In this document: one piece after another, positions 7,629 to 14,829 of the stretch
Numbering within the stretch: position 1 is the first letter of the stretch
How the letters are laid out: each line of letters starts with the position of its first letter
The notes under the pieces: generated by a model
What the model was told of the DNA's origin: nothing
What the model saw: the letters and a program-made list of their open reading frames with translations, nothing else
Database searches by the model: none
Made by a program: the position numbers and the translations under genes
Assembly (NCBI GenBank): GCA_910584805.1
Contig: CAJUCB010000015.1
Location: 7,955-37,617 of the forward strand
Length of the DNA stretch: 29,663 nucleotides
Source: an uncultured Oscillospiraceae bacterium
Lineage (GTDB): Bacteria; Bacillota; Clostridia; Oscillospirales; Oscillospiraceae
Reading direction: 5' to 3'

Positions 7629-7668
7629 GTGCCTGCTGGAAAAGTCTCCAACAGGCACAAATTTCATT
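7629..7668 (+). terminator. Probable terminator after MATE gene
   Basis: GTGCCTGCTGGA (7629-7640) pairs with TCCAACAGGCAC (7647-7658) with one mismatch and a 6-nt loop, followed by the T-rich AAATTTCATTTT. It lies 38 bp after the MATE stop. Confidence 0.7.
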
Positions 7669-7697
7669 TTCTTGGGATGGAAAACATTTGCATCCTG

Positions 7698-7726
7698 TGG
7701 ACAGCGGGTGTCGTTTTTGGTAAAAT
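7698..7726 (+). promoter_or_regulatory. Predicted promoter of unknown gene
   Basis: TGGACA (7698-7703) and TAAAAT (7721-7726) have a 17-bp spacer. They lie 44 bp before ATG 7770, which has the SD GGAGGAG at 7757-7763. Confidence 0.6.
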
Positions 7727-7769
7727 AAACACAAGATTTTTACCAACTTGTTTTGCGGAGGAGTTATAA

Positions 7770-8951
7770 ATGGAAAACTTACCAGTGGAGACGCAAGGTC
7801 TGAAAGAATTGGCGTCGATACAGCTTGATTTATCCATTCTGGAAGAAGATGAGGATATCACATCGGCAACTAAACTCTCCTTTACAAAAATTGCCGCCCT
7901 TGGGACAGGGTTTGAGCCAATTGTCACAGCATTTCAATCCATATTTTCCAATGGTGCTTCCAGTGGGATTTATCGGGTGACAGTTCCTGGAGGTGGGCAT
8001 CTGGCACCTTTTCGAGATGGAAGCGGCTTGTTAGGCACCGTTTTGAGTGATGCAAATAACACCATCATGGGGCAAGCCAGACTGACATCTTTTGCAGTTG
8101 CACCTGCTATGATCTCAACCCTTTTTATGTCGATGGCATTGCTGGGTATCACCCAAAAGCTCGACGGGATAGAGAGAACACAACAGGAAATTTTGAGCTA
8201 TCTAAGGGAAAAGGACAAAGCGGAGCGTAAGGGGAACTTGGCCTTTTTGTCCGATGTGTTGAACAACTATAAATACAACTGGAACAACGAGAAATATAAA
8301 ACCAACAATCATATCAAAGTGCTGGATATCAAACAGTGGGCGGAGAATCAAATCTTCTTTTTGCGGGAACAAATTGCGAAACAAAATGGAAAAACGGCAT
8401 TGCTGCACGCAGACCAGGCCGTAAAGAAACGGTCAGAAAACCTAAAGGGATTGTTTGGAGAATACCAAATCGCTGTTTATTTGTATGCCTTTTCCTCGTT
8501 CCTAGATGTAATGCTCCTGGAAAACTTTGACGCAGCGTTCTTGGCTGGGGTAGTCCAGAAAATTCGAGAACAGGGCTTGCGCTACCGTGAGTTCTATACT
8601 GAGTGCTATAATCAACTGGAACGGAGCTGGGAAAAGTCCATCCAGTCGCAGCTACTGAAGGGACTGTCCAGTTCCACTAAGAAACTGGGAAAAGCGGTAG
8701 GAAAGGTTCCAGTTATCAAAGTAGAGCCGCTTGAAAAGGGTTTTGCTGGAACCGGAAATTGGTTGGGAAACGTGGAGGGAAAGAAAATCGAGCAATCCAT
8801 GCGGAAGTTTACCAGAACCCAGGATAGCACGGTCGTTCCATTCATAGAGAGCATTGAGACCGTCAGCCGCATATATAACCAACGGTTGGAGTTGGCCTTC
8901 GACGGGGAAGGCCTTTACCTTTCATCAGCAGAGGAACAGGAAGAATCTTAA
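7770..8951 (+). CDS. Unknown protein with central hydrophobic segment and helical C-terminus
   Basis: I do not recognise this 393-aa protein. Residues 1-40 are acidic and soluble. Residues 41-106 are Gly/Ser-rich, with GIYRVTVPGGGHLAPF. Residues 108-127 form one hydrophobic segment (FAVAPAMISTLFMSMALLGI) that could be membrane-embedded. Residues 128-300 are strongly helical and charged (TQQEILSYLREKDKAERKG, then a Tyr/Asn/Lys-rich block), and the tail is basic then acidic. No enzyme motif is visible. The start is firm (SD GGAGGAG, 6-nt spacing). The gene is clearly more A+T-rich than its neighbours, has its own promoter and is bracketed by hairpins, which suggests recent acquisition. A role in phage defence or in an envelope response is possible but unsupported. 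Confidence 0.8.
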   Translation: MENLPVETQGLKELASIQLDLSILEEDEDITSATKLSFTKIAALGTGFEPIVTAFQSIFSNGASSGIYRVTVPGGGHLAPFRDGSGLLGTVLSDANNTIMGQARLTSFAVAPAMISTLFMSMALLGITQKLDGIERTQQEILSYLREKDKAERKGNLAFLSDVLNNYKYNWNNEKYKTNNHIKVLDIKQWAENQIFFLREQIAKQNGKTALLHADQAVKKRSENLKGLFGEYQIAVYLYAFSSFLDVMLLENFDAAFLAGVVQKIREQGLRYREFYTECYNQLERSWEKSIQSQLLKGLSSSTKKLGKAVGKVPVIKVEPLEKGFAGTGNWLGNVEGKKIEQSMRKFTRTQDSTVVPFIESIETVSRIYNQRLELAFDGEGLYLSSAEEQEES

Positions 8952-8963
8952 AAACCATATACA

Positions 8964-8999
8964 AAGGGGCTGTCTCGTTTAGAGGCAGCCCCTTCTATG
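8964..8999 (+). terminator. Hairpin terminator after unknown gene
   Basis: AAGGGGCTGTCTC (8964-8976) pairs with GAGGCAGCCCCTT (8982-8994), a 13-bp stem with one wobble and a 5-nt loop, starting 12 bp after the stop codon. A modest T-containing tail follows. Confidence 0.7.
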
Positions 9000-9035
9000 T
9001 TTGGAGGACACTTCTTTACGAAGTGTCCTCCAAAC
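8999..9035. repeat. Perfect 16-bp-arm inverted repeat
   Basis: GTTTGGAGGACACTTC (8999-9014) and GAAGTGTCCTCCAAAC (9020-9035) pair perfectly around the loop TTTAC. It directly follows the preceding hairpin and lies 70 bp past the stop of the aldehyde dehydrogenase gene on the other strand. There is no U-tract on either side. It may act as a transcript-end barrier for the convergent genes or be a remnant of a small mobile repeat. Confidence 0.75.
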
Positions 9036-9104
9036 GAAACTCTAGGTTTATATTTGTTGGGTTCTATCTGCTCAGCCAGCACAATCGCCTATCTCAGACG
9101 CACA

Positions 9105-10586
9105 TTAGTGCTCATACCAGCCCGCAGGGCCCGGTGTGAGGTTGATGTTGACCTGCTTGATCTCCTGATACTCCTCCAAGCCATGGACGCCCAGCTCACG
9201 GCCGATACCGGACATCTTGTAGCCGCCCCAGGGAGCCTCATTGAAGGTGGGGTTGAAAGCGTTGACCCAGGTGATACCGGCACGGACTTCCTTGACCACC
9301 CGGAGCGCTCTCTCCAACTGATGGGTGAACACGCCGCCAGCCAGACCGTAATCGGTGTCGTTGGCCAAAGCAATGGCCTCTTCCTCGGTCTTGAAGGTCT
9401 GGATGGTGACCACAGGACCGAAGATTTCTTCCCGGACGATGGTCATGGCGGGGGTACAGTTGTCAAAAATGGTGGGACGCATGTAATAGCCCTTAGCGCA
9501 GTCGCCCTCGGTGTAGCGTTCGCCGCCGCAGACCAGGGTGGCACCCTCTTTGATGCCCTTTTTCACATAGCCCAGCACGTCGTTGAGCTGGCCTTCGCTG
9601 ACCATGGGGCCCATGTCGGGGTTATCCAGGGGGTTGCCGATGGTCATGGCGTTGGCCCGCTCGGCAAAGCGCTTGACGAAAGCGTCGTGGATGCTCTCCT
9701 CAATGATGATGCGGGAGCCCGCGCAGCAGACCTCGCCCTGGTTGAAGAAGATGCCGATCATGGCCCACTCCACAGCGGCCTCCAAATCCACGTCGGCGAA
9801 GATGATGTTGGGGGACTTGCCGCCCAGCTCCAAGCCAATCTTCTTCACGTTGCTGGCAGCGCAGCGCATGATGCTCTGGCCCACAGCGGTGGAGCCGGTG
9901 AGGGTGACCATGCCGATGTCCTTGTGGGAGGCCAGGGCCTCGCCCACGGAGCCGCCCGGCCCCAGAATCAGGTTGGCAGCACCCTTGGGCACACCGGCCT
10001 CTTCCAGGAGCTCGAACATCTTCACGTTGGACATCACGGCATTGGACGCGGGCTTGAAGATGATGCTGTTGCCAGCGGCCAGAGCCGGGGCAATCTTCCA
10101 GGAACCCATGACGAAGGGGAAGTTCCAGGCGCTGATGAGGGCCACCACGCCCACGGGCTCATGGATGGTGAAGGAGTGCATCTTGCCAAAGCCCTCGTTC
10201 ACGTCATAGACGCCGCCGTAGGGGGCCTTGATGAGGCCGGCATAGTAGCGATAGCAGTGCAGGGCGTCGTCCACGTCGCCCTCGGCCTCCCGGAGGGGCT
10301 TGCCCATGTCCATGGACTCAATGCGAGCCAGTTCGTCCCGGTTCTTGTCGATCAGGTCGGCAATCTTCAGCAGGATGTCGCCTCTGGTCTGGCTGTCCAT
10401 GTCCCGCCAGTCGCGGGTCTCATAGAAGGACTTCTTGGCGGCAGCCACGGCCAGCTCCACGTCCTCCAGGTTGGACTGAACCACCTCAGCCAGAATCTCG
10501 CCATTGGCAGGGTTATAGGTAGGCGCGGTCTTGCCGCTGACACTCTCAACCCACGCGCCGTTGATGTAGTTTTTGCAAATCTTCAT
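9105..10586 (-). CDS. NAD(P)+-dependent aldehyde dehydrogenase (aminobutyraldehyde/betaine-aldehyde type)
   Basis: This 493-aa protein is a full-length ALDH superfamily member. The NAD-binding region has SAWNFPF and GSTAVGQ. The catalytic base is E253 in LELGGKSPN and the nucleophile is C287 in NQGEVCCAGSR. The C-terminal EEIFGPV and the ending PWGGYKMSGIGRELG with LEEYQEIKQVN are typical of the betaine-aldehyde/gamma-aminobutyraldehyde group. It would oxidise an aminoaldehyde to the acid in the cytoplasm. It follows a putrescine-type aminotransferase on the same strand, so the likely pathway is putrescine to 4-aminobutanal to GABA. The start has AGGAGA upstream on the minus strand. The exact substrate is inferred from context. 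Confidence 0.92.
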   Translation of the reverse strand: MKICKNYINGAWVESVSGKTAPTYNPANGEILAEVVQSNLEDVELAVAAAKKSFYETRDWRDMDSQTRGDILLKIADLIDKNRDELARIESMDMGKPLREAEGDVDDALHCYRYYAGLIKAPYGGVYDVNEGFGKMHSFTIHEPVGVVALISAWNFPFVMGSWKIAPALAAGNSIIFKPASNAVMSNVKMFELLEEAGVPKGAANLILGPGGSVGEALASHKDIGMVTLTGSTAVGQSIMRCAASNVKKIGLELGGKSPNIIFADVDLEAAVEWAMIGIFFNQGEVCCAGSRIIIEESIHDAFVKRFAERANAMTIGNPLDNPDMGPMVSEGQLNDVLGYVKKGIKEGATLVCGGERYTEGDCAKGYYMRPTIFDNCTPAMTIVREEIFGPVVTIQTFKTEEEAIALANDTDYGLAGGVFTHQLERALRVVKEVRAGITWVNAFNPTFNEAPWGGYKMSGIGRELGVHGLEEYQEIKQVNINLTPGPAGWYEH

Positions 10587-10624
10587 AGAAAAATCTCCTA
10601 TCTGTTACAGAGCGGAAAGGGCTT

Positions 10625-10656
10625 CCCACCCAGAGCGCCGGAACCCTCTGGATGGG
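10625..10656 (-). other. Intercistronic hairpin between aminotransferase and ALDH genes
   Basis: CCCACCCAGAG (10625-10635) and CTCTGGATGGG (10646-10656) form an 11-bp stem with one wobble and a 10-nt loop, in the 108-bp gap between the two genes. The minus-strand 3' flank has only a short T-run. It could be an attenuator or an mRNA processing/stability element that sets different levels for the two enzymes. Confidence 0.5.
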
Positions 10657-10694
10657 AGATGTACATCATGAAATATTCTCTGCCCAAACACGGC

Positions 10695-12080
10695 TTAGAG
10701 GCCGAATATCTCCTTGGCCTTGGCAGCCGCTTTCTCGGAGGCATCCAGAATCTTGGCGATCTCCTCGTCGGTCAGGGATGCGGGGGGCTCATATCGGATG
10801 GTCTTGGAGTTGTTCAGGGTGCCGGAGATGATGACGTGCTGGTTATACATCTCCTTAGAGAACTCATATCCATACTCGTCGGAGAAGAACTCCACGGCCA
10901 TCATCAGGCCGATGCCGCGGACTTCCTGGATGACGGTGGGATACTTTGCCTGAATGGCTTCCAGGCCGGCCTTGATCTTGGCGCCCTTATCCCGGGCCTG
11001 GCCGGGGATGTCGTTCTTCAGCTGGAAGTCCAGGGCGGCGATGGCGGCGGCACAGCAGACGGGGTTGCCGCCGAAGGTGGTGGAGCCCAGCAGATAGGGG
11101 TTCTCAATCAATTCTTCGCTCCACATGGAGGGACGGCAGATGAGGCCGGTGATGGGCATCACGCCACCGCCGAAGGCCTTGCCAAAGGTCATGATGTCGG
11201 GGACAACCTCCTCGGCATCGCAGCGCCACAGGGTGCCAGTGCGGCCCATGCCGGTCTGGATTTCGTCGAAGATGAGAACCACGTCCAGCTCGTCGCAGAT
11301 GGCACGGACCTCCTTCAGGTAGCCAGCGGGCGGGATGATAACGCCAGCTTCGCCCTGGATGGGCTCCAAAACCACCGCGGCGATGGACTCGCCCACTTCC
11401 CGCAGGTTCTCAATGGCGGTGCGGATGGCGGCTGCGTTGCCGTACTCCACGTGCTGCACCTGTTGGAGCAGGGGCAGATAGGGCTGGCGGTAGATGCCCT
11501 TTGCGGTCAGGGACAGGGAGCCGCCGGTCTTACCATGGAAAGCGTGGGTGGTAGCGATGAACCACTTGCCCTTGCTCTTGAACCGGGCCAGCTTCATGGC
11601 GATTTCAACCGCCTCGGTGCCGCAGTTGGTGAAGAAGCACTGCTGCAGGTCGCCGGGGGTGCAGTCGGCCATGGCCTTTGCCAGGTAGCCGCGCAGGGGG
11701 TCGATCAGCTCCTGGGAGTGCAGGCCCTGGCGGCTCAGCTGAGCCTTCACGGTGTCGACGATTAGGTCCTCGCTGTGGCCGGCGACATAGATGCCAAAAC
11801 CGCCCATGGCGTCCAGGAACTTCTCGTCTTCATACAGGCCGCGGAAGTAGGAGCCGCCGTCTTCCCATTCCAGAACGGCGTTGCCTTCGGTCTCGGAGGA
11901 GACACACTTTCTGTAGTTGATCCAGCCGGGGCTCACGCAGGTGTTGAAGTGCTCCACGGTCTCCTTGACCATCTGGGCCTTCTCTTCAGGGGGAATCTCG
12001 TCCGCTTTCATGTGAATGAGCTTAATCACTCGGTCTAAGTCCTTCACGATCTGATCTCTGTTTTTCTCATAGTTGTACAT
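10695..12080 (-). CDS. Class-III PLP aminotransferase (putrescine aminotransferase-like)
   Basis: This 461-aa fold-type I aminotransferase has NCGTEAVEIAMKLAR for phosphate binding, DEIQTGMGRTG with the PLP-ring Asp D272, and MTFGKAFGGG with the Schiff-base lysine K301. The long helical N-terminus (MYNYEKNRDQIVKDLDRVIKLIH) and VSPGWINYRK resemble E. coli PatA/YgjG, which transfers an amino group from putrescine or cadaverine to 2-oxoglutarate. The start is ATG 12080, preceded by AAGGAGGA (12087-12094), a near-perfect SD; the longer in-frame ORF lacks one. The ALDH that would use its aldehyde product follows. Other omega-amines, ornithine or GABA are alternative substrates. Confidence 0.9.
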   Translation of the reverse strand: MYNYEKNRDQIVKDLDRVIKLIHMKADEIPPEEKAQMVKETVEHFNTCVSPGWINYRKCVSSETEGNAVLEWEDGGSYFRGLYEDEKFLDAMGGFGIYVAGHSEDLIVDTVKAQLSRQGLHSQELIDPLRGYLAKAMADCTPGDLQQCFFTNCGTEAVEIAMKLARFKSKGKWFIATTHAFHGKTGGSLSLTAKGIYRQPYLPLLQQVQHVEYGNAAAIRTAIENLREVGESIAAVVLEPIQGEAGVIIPPAGYLKEVRAICDELDVVLIFDEIQTGMGRTGTLWRCDAEEVVPDIMTFGKAFGGGVMPITGLICRPSMWSEELIENPYLLGSTTFGGNPVCCAAAIAALDFQLKNDIPGQARDKGAKIKAGLEAIQAKYPTVIQEVRGIGLMMAVEFFSDEYGYEFSKEMYNQHVIISGTLNNSKTIRYEPPASLTDEEIAKILDASEKAAAKAKEIFGL

Positions 12081-12298
12081 TGTTGATCCTCCTTGATAAA
12101 ATTGCGTTTGATTTTGTCCTCGTCTTCTGGCTTGGAGCGTCGCACTGGGCTGGGTCCAGCCCCTGTCTGTTCTAAAAAACATGTGTGGAGCAGCGACGGG
12201 CGTTTTCCGCGCCCCGATTCTTCTGTTACTTTTTCCATTTCGATGGTAAATCTTCTTGTTTTTTGGGGTTGATCCCCTGTGTGCTTCTTATTCTAAGC
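12081..12298 (-). promoter_or_regulatory. Promoter and long structured leader of amine catabolism genes
   Basis: This roughly 210-bp stretch has no convincing gene. At its far end, TTTCAA-17-TAGAAT on the minus strand is a plausible promoter near 12292-12320. The leader would hold two hairpins, GGGCG/CGCCC near 12200-12216 and GGCTGG/CCAGCC near 12147-12160, plus a T-run near 12173-12179. I could not match it to a known riboswitch. It may be an attenuator or a binding region for the adjacent LuxR regulator. Confidence 0.35.
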
Positions 12299-12396
12299 GG
12301 TTTTGCAAATTTTTGAAATTCTTTTATTCGATTAGTTCATACCATAAAACAAGTATGCCATGCACAATTAAAGGTATATTTTTTCATTTTAATTTC

Positions 12397-12405
12397 TGAT
12401 ATAAT
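12397..12405 (+). promoter_or_regulatory. Extended -10 promoter of LuxR-type gene
   Basis: TGATATAAT (12397-12405) is a perfect extended -10 element. The region 17-18 bp upstream is A+T-rich without a good -35 hexamer. It lies 40 bp before the GTG start of the regulator. Confidence 0.6.
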
Positions 12406-12445
12406 TACGAAAAACAGGAATTTAACCAGGAAGCGGGGAGGTAAT

Positions 12446-13219
12446 GTGGTAAAGAAAAACATATTTTTAATCTTCAACAATGTAGTCTGTGAGCTATACC
12501 GCTGCCGGACGTATGCTGACCTCGGGGAGTACTTCCTCCCCATCCTGCGGATGCTTATCCCCTTCCGCTACGCCAGCATCATGCGCCGGGAGGCCGACGA
12601 GAGCCGCATCCGCCTAGTGGACCCCCTATGCGTCCCGGCGGAGTTTGAAGAGGCAGAGCGCAACTATATGCGCTATGCTGACGACGACTACACCGCCTGG
12701 CTGAACTGCTGCCGGGAATCCACCATCTTCCGGGAGAGCGACCTTCTGGGGGAACAGCAGCGGTTACGCTCCACCATCTATCAAAAGTGCTATCAGAAGT
12801 TCGACGTGTATGATTCCCTGCAATATGGCATCGTCCACAACGGCAAGCCCTTGGGTGCCTTGAGCCTGTTCTGCAGCCGGGGGGACGGTCCCTTTACCGA
12901 CGACGAGCTGTTCCTGCTCAGCTCCGTAGGCATCCACCTCAACCAGCAGATGGATGTCCTGCTCAACCGTATGTACCACCAAGGCCCCGCCTCGGGCTAT
13001 GATATCCCCGCCATCGCCACCCGCTATGGCCTTACCGCCCGGGAGACCCAGCTTTTGGAGCTGCTCACCCGCTTCCGAGACAACCGGGAGATCGCAGAAG
13101 CCCTCCACGTCCAGGAGTCCACCCTGCAAAAGCACTTCCAAAATATCTTCCGCAAGTTCGGCGTAACTTCCCGCTGGGGGATTATGCGCTTGCTTTTAGA
13201 AGGTGATCCACGAAACTAA
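12446..13219 (+). CDS. LuxR-family transcriptional regulator (GAF-like sensor + HTH)
   Basis: This 257-aa regulator has an N-terminal sensory region (about residues 5-175) that looks GAF-like. A C-terminal LuxR/GerE helix-turn-helix lies at about 193-250, with YGLTARETQLLELL, NREIAEALHVQESTLQKHFQNIF and KFGVTSR. The start is GTG 12446; the SD GGGGAGG ends four bases before it, and the nearby ATG at 12444 runs into a stop. It is transcribed divergently from the aminotransferase/ALDH genes and lies upstream of the NhaC-type antiporter on its own strand. Regulation of this amine locus is therefore the natural inference. The signal is unknown. Confidence 0.85.
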   Translation: MVKKNIFLIFNNVVCELYRCRTYADLGEYFLPILRMLIPFRYASIMRREADESRIRLVDPLCVPAEFEEAERNYMRYADDDYTAWLNCCRESTIFRESDLLGEQQRLRSTIYQKCYQKFDVYDSLQYGIVHNGKPLGALSLFCSRGDGPFTDDELFLLSSVGIHLNQQMDVLLNRMYHQGPASGYDIPAIATRYGLTARETQLLELLTRFRDNREIAEALHVQESTLQKHFQNIFRKFGVTSRWGIMRLLLEGDPRN

Positions 13220-13229
13220 ATTTTAGAGA

Positions 13230-13290
13230 GAGAATTGGCATAGGAACAGCCCAGGGCTGTTCTCCACATCCTTCCCCGCCTCTGGGGGAA
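13230..13290 (+). other. Two hairpins between LuxR and NhaC genes
   Basis: GAACAGCCC-A-GGGCTGTTC and CTTCCCC-GCCTCTG-GGGGAAG lie in tandem in the 94-bp gap. Neither is followed by a T-run. The second sits just before the SD of the antiporter gene (AAGGGAGG, 13296-13303) and may influence its translation. Confidence 0.45.
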
Positions 13291-13313
13291 GGCAGAAGGG
13301 AGGCCGAACCCCT

Positions 13314-14690
13314 ATGGATGCAAACTATGGCATCATCAGTATCATCCCCGTCATTGTCCTGATTGTAGCCGCCTTCATCACAAAGCGCACCTTTGAATCC
13401 CTCTTCCTGGCCACCCTGCTGGCCCTGATCATCGGCTTCAAAGGCGACTGGTTCACCGCACTCATTGAACAGCTCCAAGAGGTCGCCGCCAACGATATCT
13501 GGGTCCTGCTGGTGGTGGCCCTGTTGGGGGGCATGGTGGGCGTTTTGGAGAAATCCAAGGCGGCCATGGGCTTTTCTGGCCTGTTGGCCAAGTTCGCCAC
13601 CACCCGAAAACGCTCCCTATTGGCAGAGTGGGCCCTGAGCGTCCTGCTGTTTGTGGACGATTACCTGAACATCCTCACCACCGGCTCCATTGCCAAGCGG
13701 CTCAACGACCCCCACCGGGTCCACCGCTCCATGACCGCTTACATCATCGGCTCCACCTCGGCACCCATGGTGGTGCTGGTGCCCCTCTCCTCCTGGTCCA
13801 TCTACTATGCCAGCCTCCTGGACAGCACCGGCATTGTCCCGGAAGGCGGCAGCGCCGTAGGGGTTTACATGCAGTCCATCCCCTTTATGTTCTACCCCAT
13901 GTTCTGCCTGCTGGTTCTGCTGTTGGTGCTCGCCGGGGTCATTCCCCTCTTCGGCCCCATCAAAAAGTACCAACGGCAGGCCGAGGAAACTGGCAACCTC
14001 TTTATGGACGTGCGGCCCAATGAAGAGAGTGAGGACCAGGAGGACAGCGGAGATGCCAAAGGGAAAAGCGGCGGTGTCATTGACTTCCTCCTCCCCCTCA
14101 TCGTCCTGCTGGCCGCTACCATCGTCTTTGACGTGGACGTACTCAGCGGCCTGATTGTGGCCCTGGTGTTCACCGGGGTGATGTACATGGCCCGAAAGCT
14201 CATGTCCCTCTCGGAATATGTGGATTCCGTCTGGGAAGGCTGCTCCACCATGGTGTCCATCCTGGCCCTGCTGCTGATTGCCTTCCTGTTCAAGGCCTCC
14301 TGCGAAAACCTGGGCATGTCCGATTACATCATTGGCAAGGTGGCCCCCCTGATGGCAGGCCAGCTCCTGCCCTTCGTGGTGTTCCTGGTGGCCACCCTGA
14401 TGACCTTCGCCCTGGCCAACGCCTGGGGTGTGTCCGCCATCATGGTACCCCTGATCGTCTCCCTGGCCCAGACCATGGACGCTAACATCGCCGTGGCCGT
14501 GTCGGCCATCTTCTCTGGCTCCGTATTTGGCACCCAGCTGTGCTTCTATTCCGATAACGCCATCCTGATTTCCCAGGCCACCAACATTCTCCCCATGGAC
14601 CACGTAAAAACCCAGATGCCCTTCGCCCTGGTGGCCGGGGTCCTCACCTGCATCGCCTATCTCATCTACGGCTTTGCATGCCTGGGATAA
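13314..14690 (+). CDS. NhaC-family antiporter/transporter
   Basis: This 458-aa protein has about 11-12 membrane segments and the NhaC-family signature around residues 100-165: LLFVDDYLNILTTGSIAKRL, then STSAPMVVLVPLSSW. A charged cytoplasmic loop (about 235-252, EESEDQEDSGDAKGKSG) separates the halves. The C-terminal half has ALANAWGVSAIMVPL and QLCFYSDNAIL. NhaC relatives exchange Na+ for H+, and some (MleN-type) exchange organic solutes. Its position beside a putrescine-type catabolic pair and a regulator suggests an amine/proton or sodium-linked exchange role, which is inferred. The SD is AAGGGAGG. Confidence 0.88.
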   Translation: MDANYGIISIIPVIVLIVAAFITKRTFESLFLATLLALIIGFKGDWFTALIEQLQEVAANDIWVLLVVALLGGMVGVLEKSKAAMGFSGLLAKFATTRKRSLLAEWALSVLLFVDDYLNILTTGSIAKRLNDPHRVHRSMTAYIIGSTSAPMVVLVPLSSWSIYYASLLDSTGIVPEGGSAVGVYMQSIPFMFYPMFCLLVLLLVLAGVIPLFGPIKKYQRQAEETGNLFMDVRPNEESEDQEDSGDAKGKSGGVIDFLLPLIVLLAATIVFDVDVLSGLIVALVFTGVMYMARKLMSLSEYVDSVWEGCSTMVSILALLLIAFLFKASCENLGMSDYIIGKVAPLMAGQLLPFVVFLVATLMTFALANAWGVSAIMVPLIVSLAQTMDANIAVAVSAIFSGSVFGTQLCFYSDNAILISQATNILPMDHVKTQMPFALVAGVLTCIAYLIYGFACLG

Positions 14691-14715
14691 GGCAGCCCCA
14701 ATAGAAAGCAAACAT

Positions 14716-14749
14716 GCCCCGCTCCCTTTCTTGTGGAGCGGGGCTTTCC
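14716..14749 (+). terminator. Terminator after NhaC-type gene
   Basis: GCCCCGCTCC (14716-14725) and GGAGCGGGGC (14735-14744) form a perfect 10-bp stem with a 9-nt loop, followed by TTTCCTT. It lies 25 bp after the stop codon. Confidence 0.85.
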
Positions 14750-14769
14750 TTGCGTTTCTATCTTTTCTC

Positions 14770-14798
14770 TCGACGGGAATACCCTCCTATGGTATAAT
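14770..14798 (+). promoter_or_regulatory. Predicted promoter of TetM-like/NYN gene
   Basis: TATAAT (14793-14798) is a perfect -10, with TCGACG (14770-14775) 17 bp upstream as a fair -35. The start codon is 31 bp downstream, leaving no room for a tet(M)-type leader-peptide attenuator. Confidence 0.7.
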
Positions 14799-14829
14799 CA
14801 AACTATATTTCCCATCTGGAAGTGATACC

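Noticed and set aside
8964..9035. Ends of an insertion sequence
   Set aside because: The hairpins look superficially like IS termini, but no transposase gene or remnant and no target duplication is visible nearby.
8997..11765. 922-aa open frame on the plus strand
   Set aside because: It runs antisense to the well-supported ALDH and aminotransferase genes, its start sits inside a hairpin and it has no family features; it is a mirror frame of G+C-rich coding DNA.
12044..12238. 64-aa minus-strand frame in the aminotransferase leader
   Set aside because: No SD or conserved motif is evident, and it overlaps the real start region in another frame; a leader peptide cannot be excluded but is not supported.
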